In this document: positions 1-11,639 of the stretch, in pieces | Layout: each line of letters begins with the position of its first letter | Position numbering within the stretch: the first letter of the stretch is position 1 | DNA from: Gaeumannomyces sp. JS-464 | Lineage: Eukaryota; Ascomycota; Sordariomycetes; Magnaporthales; Magnaporthaceae | Length of the DNA stretch: 64,000 nt | Assembly (NCBI GenBank): GCA_002197995.1 | Contig: NGZR01000002.1 | Span: forward strand, 2,542,001-2,606,000 | Direction of reading: 5' to 3' | Notes under the pieces: model-generated | Database searches by the model: none | What the model was told of the DNA's origin: nothing | What the model saw: the letters and a program-made list of their open reading frames with translations, nothing else | Translations under genes and position numbers: made by a program

Positions 1-39
1 TTAAAAACCGTAAAAAGGTTTAATTTAAGCGAAAAATTA

Positions 40-600
40 TACTGTGGTTTATAAGCGAGTGGGCTATAGCAAAATCTTATATTAAACGCGATTTTTAATA
101 CTTTTGTTAATTCGGTTAATTTACGTTTAAATATAACTAAATTTCAACTGGTTATATGTAATTATAACGGCGTTTATTAGTAAGTAACGCATATTAACAA
201 GTGACGTATTTTAAAATTAATATTAAATAATATTTTTAATACTTTTATTACCTTAACTAATTTAAACTTAAATTTAACTAAATTTAAACGGGTTATATAT
301 AACGAAATGCTTAATTTAATTTAATTTTTTAGCATTTTTATTATTACCCTTTTAAGTGTTATAAATTAACCTATATAACCTAATTTTAACGTTAAAGCTT
401 TGCTTTATAGCTTATTTATAACCCTTTTTATAACTTCGACTTTTAGCAAATAAATTACTTTTTCGTTAATTATATCCATTTTTTTTAAGCTTTAACGCGA
501 TTTATATTTTAAATTACCCTATAATATTTAAGTTAATTCGTAAAATTATTTAATAAAAATATATACCTAACTTTAAAAAAGTAATAATAATTTTTTTTTT
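40..600. repeat. Copies of a MITE-like arm, left of the Fot1 element
   Basis: About 120 bp starting at 40 (with a terminal motif like TGTGGTTTATAAGCGAGTG) is repeated in the same orientation from about 170. It is matched in inverted orientation at about 2500-2610, directly after the Fot1-type element. All copies share a core near TTAAACGCGATTTT followed by AACTAAATTT-like sequence. The simplest reading is that the Fot1-type element at 637-2496 landed inside an older foldback element whose arms now lie on both sides. This is inferred from visual alignment only. Confidence 0.5.
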
Positions 601-636
601 AAAAAAAAAAAAATTTTTACTATGTAATTAAATATA

Positions 637-2496
637 ACGTGGTTTATTAGTAAGTGGGGCCACATTAGTTAGTAGGCTATAACACGCGACCATGCGACAC
701 TTTTTCTTTCGCGACCAATTTCTCCGCCCATAATAATGTTAATGGGAAACGACGAAAGCCGGGTAATGCTTACCTTTCGGGCTTTACAATCCAATTTAAA
801 ACTAAGCATACGGGAAGCTGCAAAAATCTACTCGGTCGCGAAAATAACTTTAACGCGTCGGAAGCGGGGCCTACCTGCTCGACGCGACACTATACCCGGA
901 TTACAAAAATTAACGGAATCCGAAAAAAAGATGCTTATTAAATACATACTCGAGCTGGATTTTCGCGCATTCCCTCCTCGGCATTTTGGTGTTAAAAATA
1001 TAGCTAACCGATTGCTCGCCGAACGCGACGCGGGTACCGTTAGCAAACGCTAGGTCGAAAAGTTCGTTAAACGCCGCCCGAAGCTCGGCACGCGCTAAAT
1101 TCGAAAGTACGATTATTAAAAAGCCAAATGCGAAAATCCCAAGCTCGTTTTTGCCTAGTTTAACCTTATGCGGAATACTGTGGCTAAATATAGCATTTTA
1201 AATAACGATATTTACAATTTCGACGAAACCGGCTTTTTTATGGGCATAATCGCCGCCGTTATGGTTATTATAACATCGGAAGGCCGTAGTAAAACAAAGC
1301 TGGTTTAGCCTGGTAACCGGAAATAGGTTATAATTATTTAAAAGGTTAACAATTACGGCTAAGCAATTCCCCTTTTTATTATCGTTAAAAGGTAATATTA
1401 TTTAGCTAATTAGTATTCGAAAACCGACTTTCCACGCGATTGGGTTATTACAACGAATTCCAACGGGTGGATTACGAACGAGCTCGGTTTAAAATAAATC
1501 CAGCATTTTAACAAACATATAGCATCGCGCGCAAATAGCCCCTATCGTTTATTAGTACTGGACGGTTACGAAAGCTATCATTCGACGAATTTCGAGCTTT
1601 ACTGCTAAAAACATAACATTATTACGCTTTACATACTTCCGCATTCGTTTTACTTTTTTTAACCGCTTAACGTTAAATGCTTTAGCTTATTAAAAAAGGC
1701 GTACGGTTAATAAATCGAAAATTTAATAAAGTTACACGTTAACCACGTAATTAAAGTCGAGTTTTTTTCGGCGTTTAAAACGGTATTTTTTGCCTTTATA
1801 ACCGAAGGAAACATTCGGGGAGGCTTTCGAAAGGCTAGCTTTGCTCCATTCGATCCGAATTCGGTTTAAAAAAGCTGGATGTAAGGTTACGAATTTTAAC
1901 TCCCCTGAAAAAGCCTTTAAACAACGCCGAACTTTGGACTTTTAAAACGCCCTAAATAACTAAGGACGCAATTTCGCAATCCGAACATATTAAAACTCGG
2001 ATTTCCAATTACCGGAGCAGCTTTCCGTTACCCATGCTATCGGCTGTAAACCAATTAACGAAAAGGGCTAAAGCAATTATGCATCGGGTTAACCTTTTGA
2101 AGGAAAAGTGCTCCAAGCTACGAAAGGCGAACGAGGCGTTAAGCAAACGCCGGAAGGCTAAAAAAACACGTGTTTGATAAAAAAGGTTACATACTGTCGA
2201 AAAGGTACGAGATGCTTTGGACTAGGAAGAGCTGGATGGATAGCTACAGCAAAAAATGCGCGATTATAAAGGTTAAAAAAGGAGGGCGACGACGATTCGT
2301 CGGCGATGTGGCATTTGCGGCAAAACCGAACACAATGCGCGCATTTGCCAAAAAAAAGTAAAAACGTCCGATATATACAGTTCCGAGTAGTTTAAATGGA
2401 TTCCTGGCGTTGTTGGGTTGGCATGCGCGTCGATTAACTGAGGTCGGGGTGTTGTGGCCCATTGATTAATATGGCCCATTTACTGATAAACCACGT
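637..2496 (+). mobile_element. Fot1/pogo-type DNA transposon, RIP-degraded
   Basis: The element is about 1860 bp, the usual size for Fot1-like elements. The left terminus starts ACGTGGTTTATTAGTAAGTG at 637. The right terminus at about 2466-2496 is its reverse complement with few mismatches, giving terminal inverted repeats of about 30 bp. A TA dinucleotide flanks both ends (635-636 and 2497-2498), the target duplication of Tc1/mariner/pogo elements. The interior encodes a degraded DDE transposase on the plus strand. Boundaries are seen directly; the family call rests on the transposase motifs. Confidence 0.85.
736..2360 (+). pseudogene. Fot1/pogo-like DDE transposase remnant
   Basis: The first 105 codons (736-1053) are open and resemble the psq-type plus CENP-B-type helix-turn-helix DNA-binding region of pogo transposases (SIREAAKIYSVAKITLTRR, then PPRHFGVKNIANRLL). 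Downstream the frame is broken by TAG/TAA at former Gln/Trp codons. DDE_1 landmarks persist: the first catalytic Asp in NFDETGFFMGI near 1217-1250 and the second in LLVLDGYESYHS near 1552-1590. A C-terminal CCHC zinc knuckle (CGICGKTEHNARIC) can be read near 2310-2352. Three or more stops rule out a functional product. Confidence 0.8.
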
Positions 2497-2498
2497 TA

Positions 2499-2610
2499 AC
2501 TTATTTAAATTTGGTTAAATTTAGGTTTAAATTGGCCGAGTTAGTAAAAGTGTCGAAAATCGCGTTTAATATAAAATTTTAACTATTTTATTCGCTGGTT
2601 TATTTTACTT
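2499..2610. repeat. Inverted copy of the 40-160 MITE-like arm
   Basis: The reverse complement of this stretch aligns with 40-165: both contain TATTAAACGCGATTTT and then a pyrimidine-rich tract and AAATTTAACCAAATTTAAA-like sequence. It abuts the right end of the Fot1-type element, which supports a nested insertion. Alignment was by eye. Confidence 0.5.
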
Positions 2611-2732
2611 AGTAAAAAATTTACGTTAATAAATAAATAATATTATAATAAAATTTAAATAAATTAAATAAAACCATTTTTGTAAATAATAAGCATTAAA
2701 TCGTATAATAAATGGGTTTGGTTTTACTAATA

Positions 2733-3139
2733 ACGTGGTTTATAAGCGTATGCTACATTTAAAAAATGCATATTAAATAGCGTTTTTTTTACAATTAAAT
2801 AACTCGTTTAATTTAATGCAAAACTTAACAAAAATTTAAAAACTTATATATAATTATATAGTAAATTTAAATTAAATTTTCCGGATTTTTATTACCACCT
2901 TTTTAAAAGTAATTTTAATTACTATATAAAAAACTATATCCTTTTTTACAATTTTGCAAAATTAAACATAAAAAAGTAAAAATAAAAATTTAAGAAAATT
3001 AATTTACATTTGCTATATAATTATGTATAATTGTTTTAAATTTTCGTTAAATTTTAATATTAAATTAAGCGAATTATTTAATTAAAAAACGCTATTTAAT
3101 ATGCATTTTCCACGTATAGCATTCGCTTGTAAACCACGT
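2733..3139. mobile_element. 407 bp foldback MITE with Fot1-like termini
   Basis: The left end starts ACGTGGTTTATAAGCG at 2733; the right end reads as its reverse complement up to 3139. The two arms stay complementary with scattered RIP-type differences for roughly 150 bp each (about 2733-2885 and 2990-3139), leaving a central loop of about 100 bp. TA flanks both sides (2731-2732, 3140-3141). The terminal decamer ACGTGGTTTA is shared with the Fot1-type element at 637, so that family could have mobilised it (inference). There is no coding capacity. Confidence 0.85.
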
Positions 3140-4859
3140 TAATTAAAAGTTATAATTTTTAAAATTTTATAATTTTATTTATTAAAAAAGTTATATTTGG
3201 CCGTAATATTAACCTTCGCGGATAAATTATTATTAGTAAATTCGGAATTTTATCCTTTTTACGTTTTTCTATTTATTTAATATTTTTAACCCGAATATTT
3301 ACCCGTTTTGCGTAACAAGCATTATATTAAACGCTTATTTATAATTATAATGTTAATTTTTATACGTTTTTTTTTACCTAAATTAATAAAACTTACACGT
3401 AAACATATAAATAAAATACATTTCGCAAAATTTTTGCAGCGTTTAAAAAACCGAGCTTTGCATTCGAAAAGTTGCGTCGTAATTTTTAATAATGTTACGA
3501 GCAACCTTGGTAAAAGCCGTCCGCGAAAGTAGCAAATCCGTTTTTTTTTTGCAATTTCCGGATTTCGCGAAAAGCGATAACTATAATTGTTATTACCCAT
3601 ATTATCACTTATATTATTACCTATTTAAAATTATATAGTTGGAATTTTACTTACTTTTAGGTTTACCCCGTTTAACACTTTTTGCTCGTAATGTTTATTT
3701 ATTTCTTTACGAAAATGGATTTTTTTGCAAATTTTCGGTTAGCGGTATATTACTTAGGTGCGTTATCGTTTAATTGCTCGTTTTCGGGTGCGTGTTGCGT
3801 TATACTATTATTTTCGGCTCCCTCGTCCTTTAGCCCAGCATTTAGCACCGAGTTTTGGTTCGTTCCGCATTTTAACTGTGCGAAAAGCGTAAGTTGTAAA
3901 AAAGGAAAAACAGGAATGCCGTTTTGATCGAATTCGAAGTTAATGCTAATAGCAAGTTCGGAATAGGTTAAAGTTTTAGCATTAACAAAATTTGCTTTTA
4001 TATCCAAAAAATCTTAAATTTTAAAGGCTTTTTTTACTAACCCCGGAATAACTTCCTCCATTTCGCAGCTATTTACTTAACGCGGTAAGGAAAAAGTGCC
4101 GGCATTAACGAACTTTATTTTAAAGCAAGCGAAAAAAAAAGGCCAGTTTAACTTTTACAACCGTATTGCTTTAATTATAGCGGTCCATTAAAGTATTTAA
4201 AAAACGTAAGCGATAAAAAGCAAATCCATTTAAATTTCGGCAATAAATATCGACAAATAATAAGCGTGCAGTAAATTTAAAAGTGAAATTAAAAAAAAAC
4301 GTGGGCTGTTTAAAGCGTGCAAAAGGCTAATTAATAAGCGTTTGTTAATTGCGTTACCACTTTCTTTTCGCTTATTTATTCGATTTTCAATTTTTTTTTT
4401 TTCCCTTTTTTTTTTTTAATACCATTGCTAATACCGGCGACGATATTAAAAAATAATCCCGGTAACGGGATTTTTCCCGTTACCGATAACGAACTAGTAA
4501 ATGCGTATATTGGCCTATTTAGCTTACCATTTCCGAATTTTTTACTATTTTATTAGTAAATTCCCGCTTTGGAATTTTTAAAACCGTTAAAAATCCTTCC
4601 CATTTTTCATTTGTAAAAGTACCATTTTTAACGATGTTAATTTTTAATACGCTAGCTTTGATAACTAATTTATTCTTTTCGATAAAAATACCGCTACCGA
4701 TTTTTTTAAATTCATTGCTGCTAATATTTGGTATTAATATGTTTAACAAAAAAATCCTACTATAAAATATGCCGAACTTTAACGGCGCTTTTATTTAAAC
4801 ACATAAGTGAACGCATAGGGTTATTTTAACTAATGTGTAATAAAAAAGGAAAGCATTCC

Positions 4860-7450
4860 TAAAATTATATGCAAACGATGCGGTTAACACATGTCTTATC
4901 CCAATTTTGGTAAAATGGGTAAAGCTTTTTAAATTAGCAACGGTATAAGTGCTTTAAATAAACATACCAAAAGCGCCGCGTATATTCGCGGTTTAGGAAA
5001 AGGTTCCGGTTAAAAAGGGTTATTAAAAATATTAGTAAGTTATTTTTCATTAATATATATTTTTTAAATTTTACAATAATAGTTATTATGATTTTTATTA
5101 TAACCTTTTTTACAATTTATGTTATAACCTTTTATTATAACTTTATTTGCAAATTACGTGGGCATATAATTTAATTTATATTAACGCTTTTGTTTTACCC
5201 AAAAACGATTCGGTAATTAAACATAGCAAAAGGTTAAAAAGGATATCGTTTTTTATTAAATCGAAACCGGTTAGCCTTTTTCCCGTGTTAATAGGCCGTT
5301 AATACGGAGTTTTTTTCCAAACGCGACCCACGCTAAAAGCTGCCCAAATCCAAACGCTTTCGAAATTTAGCCACCTAAATTGCTAAAAGGAAACAATTTA
5401 AAGTTTTTGCGAAATTGCCTTTTAACGCCAAAATTTCCCTTATTATCGATAATTAAACTTCGCTAGGTTTAAAGCATACATTTTAAAGTATTATCGCCAC
5501 TTTTTCGACGATAAATGGCGGTAACGCTATATGGTTTTTAATATTATCGAGCATAACGGCGATAAATCCTTAGCAAAATAACCTAATTAACCGTCGATTT
5601 TATCGTCGCTATAAGTTTTAAAATCGAATTACCGCCGTTACGGTAAATAACGCTTCCAATTTTCAAATATCTTCCGTTAACACTTTACTTTTATTTATTT
5701 GCTTTATTATTTACACATTACACAAATCCTTATTTGGCCACACTATTTAACTTATCGAAAAGCTTTTTTCCAATCCTTAAAATTAACCGAATAACATACG
5801 AAATTTAAATTATTCCGACTTTTAAAAGTTTTAAAATTTCGTTAAACGGGCTAAAAATTGCTTAAATTTACCAAAACACCCGGGAAATACTTACGGGTTA
5901 CCCAAATTTTAGCTATTTTAAATATGTTTTAATTTAATACCATATTATTATTTTTTATTATTACCTTTTATTATTACTTTTTATTATTACCTATTATTAT
6001 TACGTTACATTTAACGCATTAGTTTTATAATTTAGCTTCGCTTTTTTACCTTTTTTTTAGCATTTCTAAACGTCGTCGTTTTTTCGAAAATTTCCAAAAG
6101 GAAAATAGAAAGTTTGGAAAAAATAATTAACCTTTCCAATTAATTAAAAACGTTTTAATAAAATGGAGTTTAACTACCGTATTAATTAGTCGCGCTTTTT
6201 AACTTTAACGTATAATCGAAAGCTTTATTAAGGAATATCCGGCTTTTTTATACGCTTTAAAACTTTTAAAAAAGGCTATCGCTATTACAATTTCCCGATA
6301 TTATTTGGTTTTTAAGCTTAACGAGCTTTTAATTACATTTTAAACGTTATTAAACTATTTTGGGCTTTTATTAACCTTTATAGGTCCCCGGGCTCCCTAG
6401 CGTTGCGTTTTTCCTTCCCGATTTAGAACGTATTAGCAACCACTTACATTATTATATTTAACGTTTTACCGCATTTAACGCTGCCGCCTCGCAATAATAA
6501 ATCGAAAAATTACGCATTGTAATTTAACGTGCAACATTTAAATTTAGGGACCGCGTTGATAAGCTCGAATTAAACCGCCAAATTTTTCAGCTAATACTCG
6601 CGGCTTTTTTGCTTATACCTATATCCCTAAAGTTAGCTTTACAGTTAGCTTTTAATATTTAGGCAACTTTTAAAAACCTCGACCTTTTAGCCGTTCGAAA
6701 ATAAACAAAAACTGCCTTTTTCCAAATATATCGTTATTATCGCAAACCCGACGATTATATTATCTTTTAACAATAATAACCCGCTTATTTTTCCAATGCT
6801 GCTTTATTAGCCGATTTGCTTTTTGCTTATATTAGCCTTTTTTAACGTACCCCATTTCGCAACACCCTTTAATCCAGCCCGTTTTCCCAATCGGAATTTT
6901 CCTTTAACCCTTTCGAAAATGATTTAAAGCAAAAAATTGCGGATTTTTTTTAACGAGGTAAATTTATTTATATTTTTCACTTTATTTTAGTTGTTATATA
7001 ATATAAGTTATAACACCCGGGTTATAACACCCGGGTTATAACATTTAAGTTATAACGGTTATTTAACATGCGTTACTAATTCGTTTTAACTATAAATTAT
7101 ACCGGCTTTCCCATTTTTAAATGGTGGTATCGAAATTCCCAAAATTTCCCGTTTTTAGCTCGTTTAGCCCGGGATATACTTAATATTCCTGCCGCGGAAA
7201 CGTTCGTAAAACGCATTTAATCCTGGTTAGGGTTTTAAATAGCGATTTGCAATAGCGCATAAATCCCGAACAAATCGCTGTACGAAGTATTTTTTGCACT
7301 TATTTAAAAAAGCAAACGTGCTTTTCCGCCAATTTAAACGAAAACGATTTACTGGATTTCGAATTAAACGATACCCCAAATACCTCGAACGATAGCAAAA
7401 TGGCCCTTATAATTTATATTAACGGTTTTAATTTTTCTTTTAAGCCGGAT
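4860..7450 (+). mobile_element. hAT-family DNA transposon relic (RIP-degraded)
   Basis: Reading through stops on the plus strand, 4860-5000 gives a BED-finger-like start (ICKRC, then NKHTKSA). Positions 7100-7290 give a recognisable hAT C-terminal dimerisation region (WWYRNSQNFPFLARLARDI, then LNIPAAETFVKRI). The central part (about 6200-6720) keeps long helical stretches but many TAA/TAG codons. Ends and target duplication were not resolved, so limits are approximate. The hATC motif is the strongest evidence; the BED call is tentative. Confidence 0.6.
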
Positions 7451-8150
7451 AATATAAGCCAAGTTTAAGTGCGGGCTTTATACCCCTTATCCATCCTTTT
7501 AGCCCATTTGCCCCTTTTAAATTTAAAACCCTTTTTACCTTCGCAGCCTAATTAATACCCAAATTTAATTTTCGCGTTAATTTTATTTGTTATTTTTTCC
7601 CTTTTTCCCCTTTCCCTTCCTCCTTTTTCCCTTCCTCCCCCTTCCCCTTTACCTATTACTTTTTAGCGTTTTAAACGTCGGCGTTTTAATTTTTCCAGCA
7701 AAATATGCCTGTATTTTAAAATGCTATAATAACGAAATCTAGCCGTTAATTAGGAAATTAGGATTTTTTTTTTTATAATATTACTTTTGTTTTTATAGCA
7801 TTTTTAATATATTAAATTGGAAAAAAAATAAAACCGTAAAAAGGTTGCTTTGCAAATTTAAAAGCGAATTGGGTTATATATTAATATAGCCGATGCGGCC
7901 GCCTGGCGTACCTAAAAAAATACCGGCCACAAACGGAATTTATAGCTGTACGAAATAAAACCAGTGTTTCCGCATCGTTTAAAAGTATAAAGCTGGCAAA
8001 ATACCAGTTTGTTATCTTTTTAAACACATGCATAATTGCATAATATAGCATCATTCGTAATCCCGTTAATATGCGACAGCGAGGTCCCCCCTTTTAAAAA
8101 AAAAGGTTATAACATAAATTATAACTTTTTTTTTAAACAAAAGGGGGACT

Positions 8151-8169
8151 GGGGGGGGGGGGGGGGGGG
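8151..8169 (+). repeat. Poly-G run (19 G)
   Basis: An uninterrupted run of 19 G lies near the right edge of the AT-rich block, preceded by AAAAGGGGGACT. Run length is likely to be unreliable in any assembly. A comparable poly-C run lies at 61239-61267 near the opposite AT-rich block. Confidence 0.95.
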
Positions 8170-8334
8170 ACCGTAAACAGCACGTTTTACGCGTTAAATT
8201 TGTTACAATCGGAAAGCTGCGGAACAACTGTTCGCCCATATTAAACAGCCCTACCAAAAGCTCACCGCCGGTACTAAATTAGCTATTTTAACGTTTATAA
8301 AAAGGCAACAATTTTTGATAGTTTTAAGGATTTT

Positions 8335-8470
8335 TAATGAAATTTTGGGTAACCCATGGGTACCCAAAAAAACCCAGGACCCAAAGGACCCAAACCCATT
8401 TCTGGGTACCCATTTGGGTCTTTGGGTCGATTTGGACCCAAAACCCGTGGGTCCAAATGGGGCCCCATTT
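8335..8470. repeat. Cluster of GGGTACCC/ACCCA short palindromic repeats
   Basis: About 130 bp consists almost wholly of alternating GGGT, ACCCA, GGACCCAAA and TGGGTACCCA words, with several self-complementary copies of TGGGTACCCA. It sits exactly where base composition changes from AT-rich to balanced. Short spurious frames on both strands are by-products of the repeat. Function unknown. Confidence 0.85.
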
Positions 8471-8479
8471 ATGGTTCTT

Positions 8480-9724
8480 CGCCAACCCTACCCTGGAGCA
8501 GTCCGCGCAGCTCACATATGTCATGAGAGAGCTCAAGGCCATGCGCCTAAGCGGCGCAGAGCAGGCCGCTTGATCCCCACCGGCAGTTTTCAAGGGCCCT
8601 AATATCCTAGCGATGCGAGGGCCTTTCCAGCTTGCCTCCACCTTTCCTGGCAGGCATGCACACCACACACCCACACACGCACGCACACATCCACGCACGC
8701 ACACGCTCTCTGTTTCCCTCCCCCTCTCACTTTATTTTCGCCTCTCTTTAGATTTTCCTTCGCTTTTTTCCTCCGCCTTTCCTTTGCCTAACCCTTCGCT
8801 TTGAACTCGCTCTGTCTGTTTCTCTTTTGTTTTTTTTACTATTTCCTTTTCCTATTTTTCCTTCTTTTTTCTTGCTGCTTTTTTTTTTTTTGGCTTGTCT
8901 CTACCCACATACCTAGGTAGTCATTCTGTACCTGTGCCTTTGCACCCACCGCCGTCCCAATCTTTTTTTTTTTCTTTTTCTCTCCACTCTCGCGGCATCC
9001 TGACCTAGCCAATGGCAATCCCCACCAACCTAGCAACTATCTTTTATCACACTGGAGGTGGATACCACAAGGCTGCAAGGGTTTCAAGTAAGCATCACGC
9101 AGACCAACGTCATTTCTGGTGTTCATCAAGCATCGCAGCGCTCCTGGCTACACTGCACCATCTCTTTACCCCTCCGGCGCACTCATACCCTTCTGCGTAT
9201 TCCTTTCTGTTCTCTAGAGATACCTATAGATCATTCCTTATAGACCCATAATCTGCCCTCTGCCTTGCATTCTCGCTGCTGTTGGAGGAACAAGTTCAGT
9301 GCCCGTGGGAAGCCGTGCGTGGCCCGCGTTTTTGACAGGTCACAGCTGATGGTTGACGTTCCGGCCGGGACCGGCGGTGTGCTTCTTTACAGATGATAGG
9401 TTGATATTGGAACAAGCTGATGTGGACCCAGCAGCTCGAGCAAGGTTTTACCCAGTATCTAGTTGGGCACCCCTAGATATTGACGACATCGATAGCGGGC
9501 ACGCACCATCTGGAGCTCAGAAGAGCACCGCCGTCCGAAGTACTAATATCCGTCCAGGTTGCTGGCCACCTCTCAGGCATGCATCCACTCCGGAGCTTTC
9601 AAGGTCCTTCCTCTTCATATCTTCTCCTTCGACCCGCGCTCCATAGGCTTCAAGATCCTTCACCTTTAAACATCTTTTTCCCAACCCTCTCCCTAGCCAT
9701 CGACCGGAGGGTTCTACAGCAGCG
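8480..9724. other. Intergenic region upstream of the Hsp70-like gene
   Basis: No supported gene. It contains a CA-rich microsatellite (about 8656-8705: ACACACCCACACACGCACGC and related) and long CT-rich tracts (8700-8990), as often seen in fungal promoters and 5' leaders. Confidence 0.6.
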
Positions 9725-11639
9725 ATGCTGACATCCGCACGAGAAGCCACGAAGCCCAGGCTTGCAGTGGCCGTGGACTTTGGCACAACCTGTGAGTCCA
9801 GAACCCCCGTCACAGAGAATCCGCTGCAATTCCCCCCTGTTGAGGGTTCAACACTGACCGGTTGGTTGAAAATGTCAAACCCGTGCGCGGCCCACACCTT
9901 CACAGTTACCAAGGCTGCCATCCTTGTCCTACGGCCGGGCAACAAGCCGAGAATCTTCGAGGTGCAAGGATACCCGAAAGGACCGCGCACGGCCAAGATG
10001 GTACCGACCTACCTCTCTTACAGGACTCATGGCCGAGGCAGCGACCAAGTGTCCTTCGGTTTTGAAGCTAGGGCAGAGCTTGGTGCCGAGCAGCCCGACA
10101 GAGTTGTGTACGGCAAGTTCAAACCCCAGCTTCCTAGCAAGCTGGGGCCCCGCGGGCTGGTCCAGCCGCTTGACGCCTCCGAACCGAAGCGGGACGTCAA
10201 CGAGCTCTACAGCGCCATGGCACAGGTCATGTATCGCCACATCCGGTGTTTTTACCGGTCCACTGTCAAAGGGCACACCCCTGTGCCTCTGCCCGACTGG
10301 GAGAAGATCCCCGTCGAGTTTGTCTTCAGCGTTCCCGCGGCCGGGGGCTCGCAGGCCGCCGGCGAGAAGCTCAAGGAGATCGCGAGGCAAGCTGGCTTCG
10401 GCTCCGTCCCCGGCCACTCAATCTACGACTAGGTCCTCACCGAGGGTGAGGCGTCAGCAATCTACTCGCTCACGAGCTCAAAGGGCTCCGGAGCGTTCGA
10501 GGTGTGTCGGAATTGTTTGTGACACGTCAGCCCCGAAACCTCGCCGTATTGACAAGCTTGTGCATATGCGAATCTCAGAATGGCCAAACCACTATCGTCG
10601 TCGATGTTGGTGGCGCTACGTCGGTATGTGCCAATTGCCCATGGACCACCTACTTGCCCCCTACCTGTAGTCAGGTGATGGCGTTTCTCCATATGACGGG
10701 GTCGCTAACTGAAATTCTCAAAACTAGGACCTCTGCGTCCTAAAAGTCATTGACCGAGACGCCGCTAAGGTCTCTCTAGACTTCGCCGACCCTGTCAGGG
10801 GCGAGCCCATCGGTTCCATCAAGGTCAACGAGGAGCTTGAGCAACTGCTTGCTCGATTTCTCGCCGGACGCATTGGCGACCCGGCGTTCTGGGCCAGGAT
10901 GATAGTCAACGACCACTCGTTCGAGTTGAAGAAGGTCCAGGTGTTCTCGAACGAAGATGACGGTAAGGATTTCCTATTCGAGTTTCCCGAGAATGCCACA
11001 CCTCAGGCAGGTAGTCAGGGTGCCAGCCGCCCAGACCCGGTCACTACTGGATTGTCGATGACTAGCGACACTCTGACGATCAGGATGTGAGCTTTATCCG
11101 TCTCAGCCATCCCCTCTCGGTATACAGGACATGTACTAACCGCACTCTATCGTTTCTGAATGCTCCAACCCAACAGTGACCTCATCGAGCGGCTGATCGC
11201 CGTCCAGGTGCTTGGAACGGGCACGCGCGGGCAGGCGTACCTCAGGCGCGGCCCAACTGGATGGCATCATCGAGGACGTTGTGGTGAAGAGACCTGAAGG
11301 ATCTCTTGGCGAGGTCCACCGCATTCTTTGGTCGGGAGGCTTCGGAAGCTCCGCCTACGTGCGCGCCAAGATCGAGAAAATCTTGGTAGAGGAGCGCGAC
11401 TGCGACGCCAAGAGCGCCTTGCGCCCGGTCCACAGGAACATCAAGGACCTCAGCTTCGTTGCTCCAGTTGATCCCAGCTCTGCGTCTGCAAGGGCGTCCT
11501 TCAGCACTGGCTCAAAAACTGGGAAGCCTCGCCGCCGGGACAGGACGGAGAAGACGATGGCATGCAGGAGGAGCAGGGCGGGCCCGCCCAGGGTGGTGAA
11601 GGCTCTGCTGCACAGAAGAAGCGGAAGGGACCATGGTGA
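9725..11639 (+). pseudogene. Hsp70-like ATPase (HSPA12-type), interrupted
   Basis: The actin-like Hsp70 nucleotide-binding fold is recognisable: phosphate-1 motif AVDFGTT at about residue 17, phosphate-2 motif VVDVGGATSDL after two introns, and adenosine-site-like WSGGFGSSAY near 11330. Likely introns are 9792-9905, 10502-10578, 10624-10727 and 11087-11176, each GT-AG and frame-consistent. Such HSPA12/fungal Hsp70-like proteins lack the classical substrate domain; their roles are unclear. Damage: an in-frame TAG at 10430-10432 just before the VLTEGEAS segment, a frame change near 11177-11215, and another at the CCC run 11473-11475, after which the other frame reads QLCVCKG, a typical family motif, and an acidic tail ending at 11639. 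The frame changes may be sequencing errors; the TAG is a substitution. The protein is either a pseudogene or needs recoding or editing. Confidence 0.75.

Larger units (their letters stand above)
1..8300. repeat. AT-rich RIP-mutated transposon block (left flank)
   Basis: The block is strongly AT-rich, has no open frame above about 105 codons, and is dense in TAA and TAG where transposon homology expects Gln or Trp. This is the outcome of repeat-induced point mutation in ascomycetes (established knowledge). It contains the Fot1-type element, the foldback MITE and the hAT relic listed separately. The stretches 3140-4800 and 7450-8150 show only AT-rich sequence that I cannot assign; minus-strand frames in 3322-4749 hint at another decayed ORF. 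The change to balanced base composition is abrupt near 8460. Confidence 0.9.

Noticed and set aside
1..8300. Starship-type captain (tyrosine recombinase) or Crypton
   Set aside because: I looked for the tyrosine-recombinase pattern in the left block and found pogo and hAT motifs instead.
8315..8704. Overlapping frames at the GGGTACCC cluster
   Set aside because: Produced by the short palindromic repeat itself and a CA microsatellite.
10430..10432. Reassigned genetic code (TAG as sense)
   Set aside because: Other genes here end normally and TAG is used as stop (eL13 ends TAG); one TAG cannot support reassignment.
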